A stretch of 64,000 nucleotides of DNA, taken from NCBI GenBank assembly GCA_902778665.1, contig CACYYN010000004.1, forward strand, positions 1 to 64,000, read 5' to 3'. Below, piece after piece: positions 24,792 through 33,840 of this stretch. The DNA comes from Oscillospiraceae bacterium (lineage in GTDB: Bacteria > Bacillota > Clostridia > Oscillospirales > Oscillospiraceae). Made by a program: the position numbers and the translations under genes. The notes under the pieces are model-generated. The model did not search any database. It was not told the origin of the DNA and worked only from the letters and a program-made list of their open reading frames with translations. The stretch's first letter is position 1, and every line of letters starts with the position of its first letter.

Positions 24792-24820
24792 ATTATACAC
24801 TACCGGCATTCCTTATGCAA
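24792..24820 (-). promoter_or_regulatory. Promoter of the EF-G-like gene
   Basis: On the minus strand, TTGCAT (24815-24820) and TATAAT (24792-24797) are separated by 17 bases. The ATG is about 70 bases downstream. Confidence 0.7.
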
Positions 24821-24883
24821 CCCAAAAATTAAAATTCAAAGGTTGGTTTTCCTCTTTTTTCTTGAGATGTGCAGCGGGAGACG

Positions 24884-24912
24884 TTGCAAGTGCGTCCTCC
24901 TTGCGGTATAAT
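24884..24912 (+). promoter_or_regulatory. Promoter of the lipoprotein-trmH-dprA-topA operon
   Basis: TTGCAA at 24884-24889 and TATAAT at 24907-24912 are separated by 17 bases. No other strong promoter or terminator is seen in the same direction until 34849, so it may drive eight genes. Confidence 0.65.
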
Positions 24913-24966
24913 ATCAATATAATATCAGAAAAGAAGAGCAAATTCAACGCCCCCGGAGAACTGATT

Positions 24967-26370
24967 ATGAAATACAACGGCAAAAACCTGATAGCACTTC
25001 TGCTCCTCTGCTGTCTGCTGTTTTCTTCCTGCGGCAAACAGCAGCCTCACACCGAACATTACGAGGTGGTGGACGGAAAAATCGTTCTTGTAGAGGGGGA
25101 CGAAGGGGATGGAGCTGATATCATCCACACCGGGTATGACGACCCCGCTCCCGGTGAGGCCGCTTCGGCTGACGGGACATTGAGCAGCGACGGTGCTGCC
25201 GGATTCCCGGATGATGAGGAATACAACAGCCTGCAGGAGGGAGATGCCCAGATCGGAGCTCTGCAAGCGAGGCTTCTGACGGCGTGTGACGCCTCCCGCG
25301 AGATTTATCTCGCGGCGGATAAGGGCACTGCCCGTAATGTGACTCTCTCGGCAAATGACATTGCGTCCATGCTCACTGCTATCGCCGGGGCAGGTTACCC
25401 CGCACAGGACAGTGCCGGCAATTTTGACCTGCAGGGTTATGAGATAATGGATTCCTTCTGCACCGCAGCGGCCTATTCCGCGGAAGATACCAGCGGAACG
25501 TACATGATTGTCTACCCGGACGGGCACATCAGCGCCTTCATGCTCTCCAGAACGGATGGGGTATGGCACCTTTATTCCACCTCCGCCGCCTGGAATGAAG
25601 ACGGCACCACCAGAATCTACTCGGAGGGCCGGTACGCCGTGGGCAATGTGCGCTATACCAGCAAGGGCTGGCTGATCTACACCCGCGACACGTCAGACTT
25701 TGATGAAAACCAGCGCTCCAATACCGACGCCTATGTGATGATTCGTGTGATGCCGCTGAGCGCTGAGGCCAAGATGCTCTGTCAACGCTATGTGGAGCCG
25801 GTGGGATACTTTGAAAATAACCTTTTCATCACCGACTGGAATGAACAGAACTTTGCTCCCATTGACTTCAACAGCCTTTACGCCTATATTTTTGCCATGT
25901 ATAACGGCACCGAGATGCTCTCCTCCTACAACGCCCGTACCTACTACCACTCGGTAGCGAGCACCAAACTCTACCTGGTCCCGCAGGATATTTTTGAAAA
26001 CAATGTGGGCGTTTTCTTTCGGGTCAGTTCCCAGACGCTGCGGGCAATCTCTGACTATGTGCCGGAGCTGAAGGGCTATCTCTTCCTTGGCTATGACACC
26101 GATTATTTTAATGTTACCCCTCGCACCCCCTTCCCGGAGGTGGTCAGCTATACCTATAATGCCGACGGCACCATCACCATGGTGGTGGACGCCGTCAACC
26201 CCTGGTACGGTTCGGATAAGTCCTTCCGCCACGAGCTGACGGTCCGCCCGGGCAACGGGGTAAACTTCCAATATGTATCCAACCGGGTTCTGGAGGCGGA
26301 CAGCACCATGCTGCCCAGCCAGAAGCTGTCCGCAATGCTTAATGTGGAGCGGGCAAAAACGCCGTATTAA
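24967..26370 (+). CDS. Lipoprotein of unknown function
   Basis: I chose the ATG at 24967, where ggag lies 8 bases upstream. It gives a classic lipoprotein signal (YNGKNLIALLLLCCLLFSSC with Cys20 as the lipidated residue). An earlier in-frame ATG at 24862 lies upstream of the promoter. The mature part of about 450 residues starts with an acidic, low-complexity stretch. It then has a globular region rich in Tyr and Trp (VWHLYSTSAAWNEDGTTRIY, GWLIYTRDTSDFDENQ) and a beta-rich end. I do not recognise the family. Leading a housekeeping operon is odd for a surface lipoprotein. Confidence 0.7.
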   Translation: MKYNGKNLIALLLLCCLLFSSCGKQQPHTEHYEVVDGKIVLVEGDEGDGADIIHTGYDDPAPGEAASADGTLSSDGAAGFPDDEEYNSLQEGDAQIGALQARLLTACDASREIYLAADKGTARNVTLSANDIASMLTAIAGAGYPAQDSAGNFDLQGYEIMDSFCTAAAYSAEDTSGTYMIVYPDGHISAFMLSRTDGVWHLYSTSAAWNEDGTTRIYSEGRYAVGNVRYTSKGWLIYTRDTSDFDENQRSNTDAYVMIRVMPLSAEAKMLCQRYVEPVGYFENNLFITDWNEQNFAPIDFNSLYAYIFAMYNGTEMLSSYNARTYYHSVASTKLYLVPQDIFENNVGVFFRVSSQTLRAISDYVPELKGYLFLGYDTDYFNVTPRTPFPEVVSYTYNADGTITMVVDAVNPWYGSDKSFRHELTVRPGNGVNFQYVSNRVLEADSTMLPSQKLSAMLNVERAKTPY

Positions 26371-26388
26371 TTTTAAATAGTAGAAAAA

Positions 26389-27147
26389 ATGGAAAAAATC
26401 ACTTCAAGAAAAAATCGAATGATTGCCGAACTGCGAGAACTGGGCAGAAGTGCCGAAGTACGCCGGGAGAAAGGAGCCTTCCTTTGTGACAGCCCCAAAC
26501 TGCTGCAGGAAGCATTGCTCTGCGGTGCGGGGATCTCCTCCGTCTTCTGGAAAGAAGGGGGAGCCGAGCCGTTGCCGGTTTCCGTGCAGGAGCAGTATCT
26601 CCTGCCGGCAGACCTGTTTGAATATGCCTCACCCATGGTTTCAAGCCCCGGCCCGCTCTTTGTGTGTGCCATGCCGCACGAACTCTCTTCTGTTGCTCCC
26701 CGGAATGCCATTGTGCTGGAAAATGTGCAGGACCCCGGCAATGTGGGCACTGTGATCCGCACGGCAAACGCCCTGGGCATCGGGGCGGTGCTGCTGGTTG
26801 GGGCATGTGCCGATCTCTACCATCCGAAAACCGTGCGGGCAACTATGGGTGCAATCTTCCGTCAGCGGGTGGAGAAGCACACCGTTGCCTCTCTGCAGCG
26901 GCTGCTTTCCGCCTGGAAGATGCCGCTTGCGGGGGCTGTGCTCTCCGAGCGGGCGGAAAGTATCCTGCAAATCGACCTCACTTGCTGTGCCTGCGCTGTC
27001 GGCAGTGAGGGGAGCGGCCTGAGCCGGGAGCTGATCGACCTGTGCAGCAGGGAAGTGATCATCCCCATGCAGCCGGAGAGTGAATCGCTCAACGCTGCGG
27101 TTGCTGCTTCCATTATTATGTGGGAGATGAGGGGGAGAGCAGTATGA
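26389..27147 (+). CDS. TrmH/SpoU-family RNA 2'-O-methyltransferase
   Basis: A 252-residue SPOUT methylase. It has an N-terminal substrate-binding domain (GAFLCDSPKLLQEAL), then the three SpoU motifs: IVLENVQDPGNVGTVIRTANALG, AVGSEGSGLS, and IIPMQPESESLNAAVAASIIMWE with the knot-forming SLN. It should methylate the 2'-OH of a nucleotide in rRNA or tRNA using SAM. The exact target cannot be read from sequence. The gene lies 18 bases after the lipoprotein gene, and its stop overlaps the dprA start as ATGA. Confidence 0.88.
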   Translation: MEKITSRKNRMIAELRELGRSAEVRREKGAFLCDSPKLLQEALLCGAGISSVFWKEGGAEPLPVSVQEQYLLPADLFEYASPMVSSPGPLFVCAMPHELSSVAPRNAIVLENVQDPGNVGTVIRTANALGIGAVLLVGACADLYHPKTVRATMGAIFRQRVEKHTVASLQRLLSAWKMPLAGAVLSERAESILQIDLTCCACAVGSEGSGLSRELIDLCSREVIIPMQPESESLNAAVAASIIMWEMRGRAV

Positions 27148-28349
27148 ATTCTTCACTACTCTATTGGATCTGGTTGTCCTCCCTGCTGGACGTCTCTCTC
27201 AATGCCAAGGCTGCGGTGATGGAGATCTTCGGCAGTGCGGAGGAGGCTTTTTATGCCCCTGCTGGCGCTTTTAGCGGAATAGACGGCATCACCCGTCGGG
27301 ATGCCGAGCTTCTGGAGGCGAGGGATCTGACCGTAGCCGAATTAATCCCTGCTCTCTGCGAGCGGGCGGAAGTTCGCATTCTGACCATAGAAGATCCGGA
27401 CTATCCCCGACGTCTGAAGGAAATCTTCTCTCCTCCGGCGGTGCTCTATGTTCGCGGTCGTCTGCCGGACCTGGATTCAGGCGTGCCTGTTGCTGTTATC
27501 GGCACCCGAAAGGCCAGTCCCTACGGAATCCGGATGGGCAGAAATATCGCCTACGAGCTTTCAAAATGCGGCAGCATTGTGGTCTCCGGCCTTACGCAGG
27601 GGGTTGATGCCGCGGCGGCCGAAGGTGCACTTGCCGCCGGCGGCGTCTGTGTGGGGGTGTTGGGCACGCCGATTGCTGATGCAAAAAACAGCCTTGCTCT
27701 CCGCGTCTGCCGCAGGGGTGCTCTGATATCGGAGTATGCCCCCGGTACACCTCAGAGAAAGTCATTCTTCCGTGACAGAAACCGCATCGCCGCCGGAATT
27801 TCCACTGGGGTGGTGGTGACAGAAGCGCCGGAGAAGTCCGGTACCCGTCTTTTCGTAGCGGAGGCTTTGGAACAGGGCAAGGAGATATTCGCCGTACCCG
27901 GCAATGCCGACAGCGAGAATTCCGCCGGCACCATCCGCTTTCTGCGGGAGGGTGCCCAGCTGGTAACACGGGGCTGGGAGGTAGCGGAAGAGCTGAATCT
28001 TGCCTATCCCGGCGTGCTGGATCCGGACTGCAGAGAAACCTTTCCACGGCTTCCGGAGGAGGCTCCGAAGCGCGAAGAAAAGAAAAAACCTTCCGCGGAG
28101 GCTTCAAAAAAACGTCTTGACAAGCCGCAAACCCATTGCTATATTGACATAACAGATAAGCTTTCCGCTCTTCCGGAGGTGCAGCAGCAGGTTGCCCTGG
28201 CGGTGATCGCCGGGTCCACCGGTGCGGATCAGATTATCGAAGCTACCGGGCTGGAGGCAAAGGCAGTGCTCTCCGCCCTTACCATGCTGGAAATCCGCGG
28301 CATAACCACCCGGGATGCTTCCGGCAGAATTATCATTCGAGAAGGATAA
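27144..28349 (+). CDS. dprA: DNA-processing protein DprA
   Basis: DprA binds incoming single-stranded DNA and loads RecA during natural transformation. The Rossmann-type core is clear: VAVIGTRKASPYGIRMG, GSIVVSGLTQGVDAAA, VGVLGTPIADAKN and AGISTGVVVTEAPEKSGTRL. An N-terminal SAM-like region and a C-terminal winged-helix domain (about residues 335-401, ADQIIEATGLEAKAVLSALTMLEIRG) flank it. The start is the ATG at 27144, overlapping the previous stop, with a ggggag ribosome site. The protein is 401 residues. topA follows directly, a common order in Firmicutes. Confidence 0.94.
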   Translation: MNSSLLYWIWLSSLLDVSLNAKAAVMEIFGSAEEAFYAPAGAFSGIDGITRRDAELLEARDLTVAELIPALCERAEVRILTIEDPDYPRRLKEIFSPPAVLYVRGRLPDLDSGVPVAVIGTRKASPYGIRMGRNIAYELSKCGSIVVSGLTQGVDAAAAEGALAAGGVCVGVLGTPIADAKNSLALRVCRRGALISEYAPGTPQRKSFFRDRNRIAAGISTGVVVTEAPEKSGTRLFVAEALEQGKEIFAVPGNADSENSAGTIRFLREGAQLVTRGWEVAEELNLAYPGVLDPDCRETFPRLPEEAPKREEKKKPSAEASKKRLDKPQTHCYIDITDKLSALPEVQQQVALAVIAGSTGADQIIEATGLEAKAVLSALTMLEIRGITTRDASGRIIIREG

Positions 28350-28367
28350 GTGAGGAAAAACAACAAT

Positions 28368-30755
28368 ATGCCTGCGAAGAAAAATCTCGTGATTGTCGAG
28401 TCGCCTGCCAAGGCCAAGACGATCGAGAAGTATCTCGGAAATAAATATACGGTCAAAGCCTCCATGGGTCACCTGCGTGATCTTCCCAAAAGCTCACTCG
28501 GTGTGGACCTGGAGACCTTTGAACCCAAATATATCTCCATGCGGGATAAGACACAGGTGATCAAAGAGCTGAAAACGGAGGCAAAGAAGGCCGACACCGT
28601 TTTCCTCGCGACGGACCCTGACCGCGAGGGAGAGGCCATCTCCTGGCATCTCAAGGAGCTGCTGGCTCTGCCGGATGAGAAGGCAAAGCGGGTAACCTTC
28701 AACGAGATCACCAAAAATGTGGTGACGAAAAGCATCCAGAATCCAAGAGAGATCGATCAGAATCTGGTCAACGCCCAGCAGGCACGGCGTGTGCTGGACC
28801 GCATTGTGGGCTACCAGCTCTCTCCCATGCTTTGGCATACCGTGAAATACGGTCTGTCTGCCGGCAGGGTGCAGTCTGTTGCCGTGCGCATGGTGGTGGA
28901 TCGTGAAAATGAGATCCGTGCATTCCAGAAGGAGGAGTACTGGCATCTCGATGCTGTGCTCAGCCCGGTATCGCCGGAGAACGGCAAGTCCTTTACCGCC
29001 CGGTATTTCGCACCGGAGGGGGTAGAAAAGAAACAGACGCTCCGCACCAAGGAAGAGACGGACGCTATTATTGAAAAGATTTCTCAGGCTCCTTTTTCCG
29101 TAAAAAAAGTCACAAGAAGCCAGAAGCCGAGAAAGCCTTCCGCTCCGTTTCGTACCTCTACGCTGCAGCAGGAGGCTTCCCGCAGACTGAATATGACACC
29201 TCGCCGCACGATGATGATTGCGCAGCAGCTGTATGAAGGGGTGGAGATCAGCGGGCGCGGCAGCATCGGCCTTATTACCTACATGCGAACCGACTCACTC
29301 CGAATCTCCGAAGAGGCCATAGCCGCGGCGAGAAACTATGTTTCCGGCGTCTACGGAGATTCCTTCGTCCCCAAATCCGCCCGGCATTTTCAGACCGGTG
29401 CGGGTGCCCAGGATGCCCATGAGGCAATCCGGCCCTCCGATGTCAGCATCTCTCCCGAAGAGATCCGCGGTGATCTCACAAGGGAGCAGTATATGCTCTA
29501 TCGCCTGATCTGGCGCAGATTTGTCGCTTCCCAGATGGCGGATGCGATCTATGACGAGGTCACGGCCGATATGCTCTCTGCCGGATATATCTTCCAGGCC
29601 CAGAGCTCCGAAGTGCGCTTCAAGGGCTTTACCGTGCTGTATGAAGAGGCGAAGGACGAAGAGTCCGACGAACTGTCCGGCAAGCTTCCCTATCTGGAGG
29701 AGGGGCAGGGGCTCACCTTTGTCAAGGCTATTGCCGACCAGCAGTTTACCCAACCGCCAAGACGCTATACCGAGGCCACCCTGATTCAGGATATGGAGAA
29801 AAAGGGCATCGGCCGTCCGTCTACCTATGCGGCAACGGTTGCCACCATTTCCTCCCACGGTTATGTTTCCAAGGAGGGCAAGTATCTGCAGCCTACGCCT
29901 CTGGGAGAGGTCGTTACCGGTTTTCTGGAAGATCATTTCTCCGATATTGTGGATGTGAAATTCACCAGCAATATGGAGACGAACCTGGACCAGATTGAAA
30001 ACGGCAGCGAGGAGTGGAAGAGCGTTCTACGCCGTTTCTACGATGATTTCAGCAAAGAGATAGCTGTTGCAGAAAAGGCGACCGATGGCGTGCGCCTGAA
30101 GGTCCCCGATGTGGAGACTGACGAGATCTGCGACGTCTGCGGCGCAAAGATGGTGAAAAAACGGGGCCGCTTCGGAGATTTCCTCGGCTGCTCCAACTTC
30201 CCGACCTGCAATTTCACCAAACCCATCGTCATTGAGATGCCGGGTAAATGCCCAAAATGCGGCGGCAGAATTCTCAAGCGTACCTCTAAAAACAATAATG
30301 TCTACTATGCCTGTGAAGAGAATAAACCCCTCTGCTCCTTCCGTGCTGAGCAGATGCCGGAAGAGGAGACCTGCCCCCGCTGTGGCAGCAAGGTTATTCC
30401 ACAGACTGACGATGATGGCAAGGTAACCTACGTCTGCGAGCGCAATCTCCAGCGTCGCTGTGATTTTATCACCTGGGACGTACCCACCAAGGACTTCTGC
30501 CCATCCTGCGGTAAAACCCTGTTTAAGCGCAGCGGACGAGGCCAGGCCAGAACCTTCTGCGAGAACGAAGCCTGCGAGAAGTTCGTGCCGCTGGAAGAGC
30601 GGGGTTACCGGAAAAAGCAGACAAAGGAGGAGATCTCCGCCGACACAAAAGAGACTTCCGCCAAGACCGCTGCAAAAACACGGAAATCCGCTAAAACCAC
30701 AAAATCGTCCGGGACTGCCGCATCAGCAGGTACCCGCGCCAGGAAGCCGAAATAA
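28368..30755 (+). CDS. topA: DNA topoisomerase I
   Basis: This type IA topoisomerase relaxes negative supercoils. It has an N-terminal TOPRIM domain (NLVIVESPAKAKTIEKYLG and DPDREGE) and catalytic Tyr305 in LITYMRTDS. The C-terminus has four zinc ribbons (CDVC, CPKC, CPRC and CPSC, about residues 588-750). The last 50 residues are a Lys/Ala/Thr-rich basic tail that probably contacts DNA or RNA polymerase. I used the ATG at 28368, which gives the family-standard start; a GTG at 28350 is possible. It is 795 residues long. Confidence 0.96.
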   Translation: MPAKKNLVIVESPAKAKTIEKYLGNKYTVKASMGHLRDLPKSSLGVDLETFEPKYISMRDKTQVIKELKTEAKKADTVFLATDPDREGEAISWHLKELLALPDEKAKRVTFNEITKNVVTKSIQNPREIDQNLVNAQQARRVLDRIVGYQLSPMLWHTVKYGLSAGRVQSVAVRMVVDRENEIRAFQKEEYWHLDAVLSPVSPENGKSFTARYFAPEGVEKKQTLRTKEETDAIIEKISQAPFSVKKVTRSQKPRKPSAPFRTSTLQQEASRRLNMTPRRTMMIAQQLYEGVEISGRGSIGLITYMRTDSLRISEEAIAAARNYVSGVYGDSFVPKSARHFQTGAGAQDAHEAIRPSDVSISPEEIRGDLTREQYMLYRLIWRRFVASQMADAIYDEVTADMLSAGYIFQAQSSEVRFKGFTVLYEEAKDEESDELSGKLPYLEEGQGLTFVKAIADQQFTQPPRRYTEATLIQDMEKKGIGRPSTYAATVATISSHGYVSKEGKYLQPTPLGEVVTGFLEDHFSDIVDVKFTSNMETNLDQIENGSEEWKSVLRRFYDDFSKEIAVAEKATDGVRLKVPDVETDEICDVCGAKMVKKRGRFGDFLGCSNFPTCNFTKPIVIEMPGKCPKCGGRILKRTSKNNNVYYACEENKPLCSFRAEQMPEEETCPRCGSKVIPQTDDDGKVTYVCERNLQRRCDFITWDVPTKDFCPSCGKTLFKRSGRGQARTFCENEACEKFVPLEERGYRKKQTKEEISADTKETSAKTAAKTRKSAKTTKSSGTAASAGTRARKPK

Positions 30756-30785
30756 TCGGCTTCTTCTTGATAAGAAAGGAAAATC

Positions 30786-32114
30786 ATGAATCACCTGACT
30801 CCGGTAACTGTGGTCGGGGCGGGCCCTGCCGGGAGCGAATGTGCCTGGCAGCTGGCAAAACGGGGCATTCCCGTCCGCCTCATAGATATGAAGCCGGCAA
30901 AAATGACCCCTGCCCATACTTCGCCCTACTTTTCCGAGCTGGTCTGCTCCAACTCTCTCCGGTCCGATGAACTGGCCAACGCGGTGGGACTGCTGAAGGC
31001 GGAGATGCGTGCCCTCGGATCTCTCTTTCTCGAGAGTGCCGATGTTAACCGCGTCCCGGCAGGCGGTGCTCTGGCGGTAGACCGGGTGGGTTTTGCCCGC
31101 TATATCACAAATAAGCTCACTTCCCGGGACAATATCGAGATCGTCTCCGAGGAGGTTACCGCTATTCCGGAAGGGGAGGTGGTCATCGCCTCCGGCCCTT
31201 TAAGCAGTGACACCATAGCTGACCGAATCCAGATGCTCTGCGGGCAGGAGGGGCTGCATTTCTACGATGCGGTAGCTCCCATCGTCACGCTGGAAAGTGT
31301 TGATATGTCCAGTGCTTTTTTCGCCTCCCGCTACGACAAGGGGACTGCAGATTATGTTAACTGCCCAATGGACAAAGATGAATATCTCGCTTTTGTCTCC
31401 GAGCTTGCCAAAGCAAAGGAGGCTCCTATCCACGGCTTTGATGACGGGGCGGTTTTCGAAGGTTGCATGCCCGTTGAAGTAATGGCCCGCAGAGGGGTCG
31501 ACACCCTGCGTTATGGCCCCCTGAAGCCTGTCGGGCTTGTTGATCCGCGTACGGGCAGAGAGAATTACGCGGTTGTGCAGCTGCGCAAGGATAATGCCGA
31601 CGGCACCCTCTATAATCTGGTGGGGTTTCAGACGCACCTTACCTTCGGCGAGCAGAAGCGGGTCTTCTCCATGATTCCGGCCCTGAAGGATGCCCAGTTT
31701 ATGCGCTACGGTGTGATGCACCGCAATACCTTTCTCAACAGCCCCCGCCTGTTGGATCGCTATTATCGGCTGAAAAGCGACTCACGCATCAGCTTCGCCG
31801 GTCAAATGACGGGTGTGGAGGGCTATGTGGAGTCCGCCGCCTCCGGCATGCTGGTGGGCATTGAAACGGCAGCGCGGATTCTGGGGCTGCCACCGGCTGA
31901 CTTCCCGCAGGAGACGGCAATCGGGGCGCTGGCTCAGTATATCTCCTCCGGCAGTGTGGGCGATTTTCAGCCTATGAACATCAATTTCGGCCTGATCACA
32001 CCTCTTGGATACAGAGTGAAGGGCAAACGGAATAAAAACGCGGAGATTTCCGCCCGGTCCCTCCGGTGGATCGGAAACATGATAGAGGAAAGAAAAGGGG
32101 AACTGTTTTCATGA
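30786..32114 (+). CDS. trmFO: tRNA (uracil-54-C5)-methyltransferase, folate- and FAD-dependent
   Basis: TrmFO makes ribothymidine at position 54 of tRNA using methylenetetrahydrofolate and FADH2. The FAD-binding start VTVVGAGPAGSECAWQLAKRG and the family stretch SPYFSELVCSNSLRSDELANAVGLLKAEM are clear. GQMTGVEGYVESAASGMLVG and FQPMNINFGL appear near the end. The 442-residue length is normal. topA-trmFO is a conserved pair in Firmicutes. The stop overlaps the plsX start. Confidence 0.96.
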   Translation: MNHLTPVTVVGAGPAGSECAWQLAKRGIPVRLIDMKPAKMTPAHTSPYFSELVCSNSLRSDELANAVGLLKAEMRALGSLFLESADVNRVPAGGALAVDRVGFARYITNKLTSRDNIEIVSEEVTAIPEGEVVIASGPLSSDTIADRIQMLCGQEGLHFYDAVAPIVTLESVDMSSAFFASRYDKGTADYVNCPMDKDEYLAFVSELAKAKEAPIHGFDDGAVFEGCMPVEVMARRGVDTLRYGPLKPVGLVDPRTGRENYAVVQLRKDNADGTLYNLVGFQTHLTFGEQKRVFSMIPALKDAQFMRYGVMHRNTFLNSPRLLDRYYRLKSDSRISFAGQMTGVEGYVESAASGMLVGIETAARILGLPPADFPQETAIGALAQYISSGSVGDFQPMNINFGLITPLGYRVKGKRNKNAEISARSLRWIGNMIEERKGELFS

Positions 32115-33127
32115 AGATTATCATCGATGCCATGAGCGGTGACAATGCACCGCAGGAAATTGTTGCCGGCGCCGTGAAAGCGGCAGATGAACTGGGGGTA
32201 GAAATTGTATTCGTGGGGCGTGAGGCGGAAGTGCGTGCCTGCCTCGGCAGCAGGGCAGATGCCTTTCCCGTTATAAACGCGGATGACGTTATTACCATGG
32301 AGGATGATCCCAGCACTGCCACCCGCAGAAAGAAGAATTCCTCTATGGCGGTTGCTCTGCGTCTTCTCTCCGAGGGCGAGGGCGATGCCATGGTTTCGGC
32401 CGGTTCCACCGGGGCTCTGCTCACTGGGGCAACCCTCACCGTGGGGAGAATCAAGGGCATCCGTCGAGCGGCGCTGGCGCCCGTCCTCCCGGCGGGAGAG
32501 CACGGCGTTATGCTGATTGACTGCGGGGCAAATGTGGAATGCACCCCGGAGTATCTCCTCCAGTTTGCCTATATGGGCAGTTATTATGCCAGCCGGATCA
32601 TGGGCTGCGAAAGCCCACGAGTGGGCCTTCTTAATGTGGGTACGGAAGACACCAAAGGCGGCGAGCTGCAGCACCGCACTTTCGCCCTCCTGAAGGAAGC
32701 GAGCGAAAACGGTCGGATCAATTTTATCGGCAATGTGGAAGGCACCACAGTTTTCTCCGGTGATGTGGACGTGGTAGTGTCGGACGGGTTTACCGGCAAC
32801 GTACTTCTCAAGACTACCGAGGGTGTGATCCGGTTTATGATGAAGGCGCTCAAGGGCGTATTCTATAAGAGCACAAAGAACAAGCTTGCTGCGGCGGTGA
32901 TCAAAAAAGACCTGGGTGAGATGAAGAAGTCCTTTGATCCCAATGAGGTGGGCGGAACGGCTCTCATCGGAATCAGCAAGCCGGTGGTCAAGGCCCACGG
33001 CTCGTCCAATGCCCAGTCCTTCTTCGCAGCTATCCGCCAGGCTGTTATCTTTGCCCGGAGCGGTATGATTGATGACATCAAAAACAACATCGACTACATG
33101 AAAATCAGGGCGGAAAAGCAGGAATGA
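32111..33127 (+). CDS. plsX: Phosphate acyltransferase PlsX
   Basis: PlsX makes acyl-phosphate from acyl-ACP for phosphatidic acid synthesis at the membrane surface. The start MKIIIDAMSGDNAP is the family signature. VISAGSTGALLTG-like and SDGFTGNVLLKTTEG segments are visible. I placed the start at 32111, overlapping the trmFO stop (ATGA). This gives 338 residues. In many Clostridia acpP lies between plsX and rnc. Here rnc follows directly with an ATGA overlap, so acpP is elsewhere. Confidence 0.95.
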   Translation: MKIIIDAMSGDNAPQEIVAGAVKAADELGVEIVFVGREAEVRACLGSRADAFPVINADDVITMEDDPSTATRRKKNSSMAVALRLLSEGEGDAMVSAGSTGALLTGATLTVGRIKGIRRAALAPVLPAGEHGVMLIDCGANVECTPEYLLQFAYMGSYYASRIMGCESPRVGLLNVGTEDTKGGELQHRTFALLKEASENGRINFIGNVEGTTVFSGDVDVVVSDGFTGNVLLKTTEGVIRFMMKALKGVFYKSTKNKLAAAVIKKDLGEMKKSFDPNEVGGTALIGISKPVVKAHGSSNAQSFFAAIRQAVIFARSGMIDDIKNNIDYMKIRAEKQE

Positions 33128-33840
33128 ACAGAAAACCCAATTCCGCTCCTCCCTTCCGGACAGACTATACTGCTCTGGAGAAGAAAATCGGCTACACCTT
33201 CCGTGATTCCGCTCTTCTTGAAACGGCACTTACCCACAGCTCCTATACCAACGAAAACAGCGGCAGATACCCCTGCTATGAACGCCTGGAGTTTCTGGGC
33301 GATTCCATCCTCGGCTTTGTGACGGCTGAGTTTCTCTTTCACCATGAGCCCCGGATCCCCGAGGGGAGAATGACAAGGCTGCGCTCCGAGCTGGTGTGTG
33401 AGCAGAGCCTGCACCGTGTGGCACAGGAGCTATCCATCAGTGACTATATGCGCCTCGGCAGAGGAGAGGAACACAGCGGCGGCAGGCAGAGAAAGTCAGT
33501 TCTGGCGGATATGGTGGAGGCCGTTATCGCAGCTATCTATCTGGATGCGGGGCTTGAGCGAGCAAAGCAGTTTATACTGGACGTGCTGCTCAGCCATGCC
33601 GAAATCGGCGAGGAGCACCGGAGTGTTGACAGCAAAACCGAGCTGCAGGAGCTGATGCAGCAGGACGGAGAGTGCTCCATCCGCTATGAGGAGGTCTCGG
33701 AGAGCGGGCCCGACCATAACAAGACCTTCACCTTCCGCGTCCTCATCAACGACGTACCCTCCGGTGAGGGAACCGGCAGGACGAAAAAAGAAGCAGAGCA
33801 GCAGGCTGCTGCCCGTGCACTGGAGATGCGCAGGCCGTGA
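33124..33840 (+). CDS. rnc: Ribonuclease III
   Basis: This RNase cleaves double-stranded RNA in rRNA and mRNA processing. It has the catalytic motif ERLEFLGDSILGF (about residues 56-68), a second acidic patch DMVEAVIAAIYLDAG, and a C-terminal dsRNA-binding domain (KTELQELMQ to the end, with TKKEAEQQAAARAL). The 238-residue length is normal. Start and stop overlap the neighbours plsX and the radical SAM gene, showing tight coupling. Confidence 0.96.
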   Translation: MNRKPNSAPPFRTDYTALEKKIGYTFRDSALLETALTHSSYTNENSGRYPCYERLEFLGDSILGFVTAEFLFHHEPRIPEGRMTRLRSELVCEQSLHRVAQELSISDYMRLGRGEEHSGGRQRKSVLADMVEAVIAAIYLDAGLERAKQFILDVLLSHAEIGEEHRSVDSKTELQELMQQDGECSIRYEEVSESGPDHNKTFTFRVLINDVPSGEGTGRTKKEAEQQAAARALEMRRP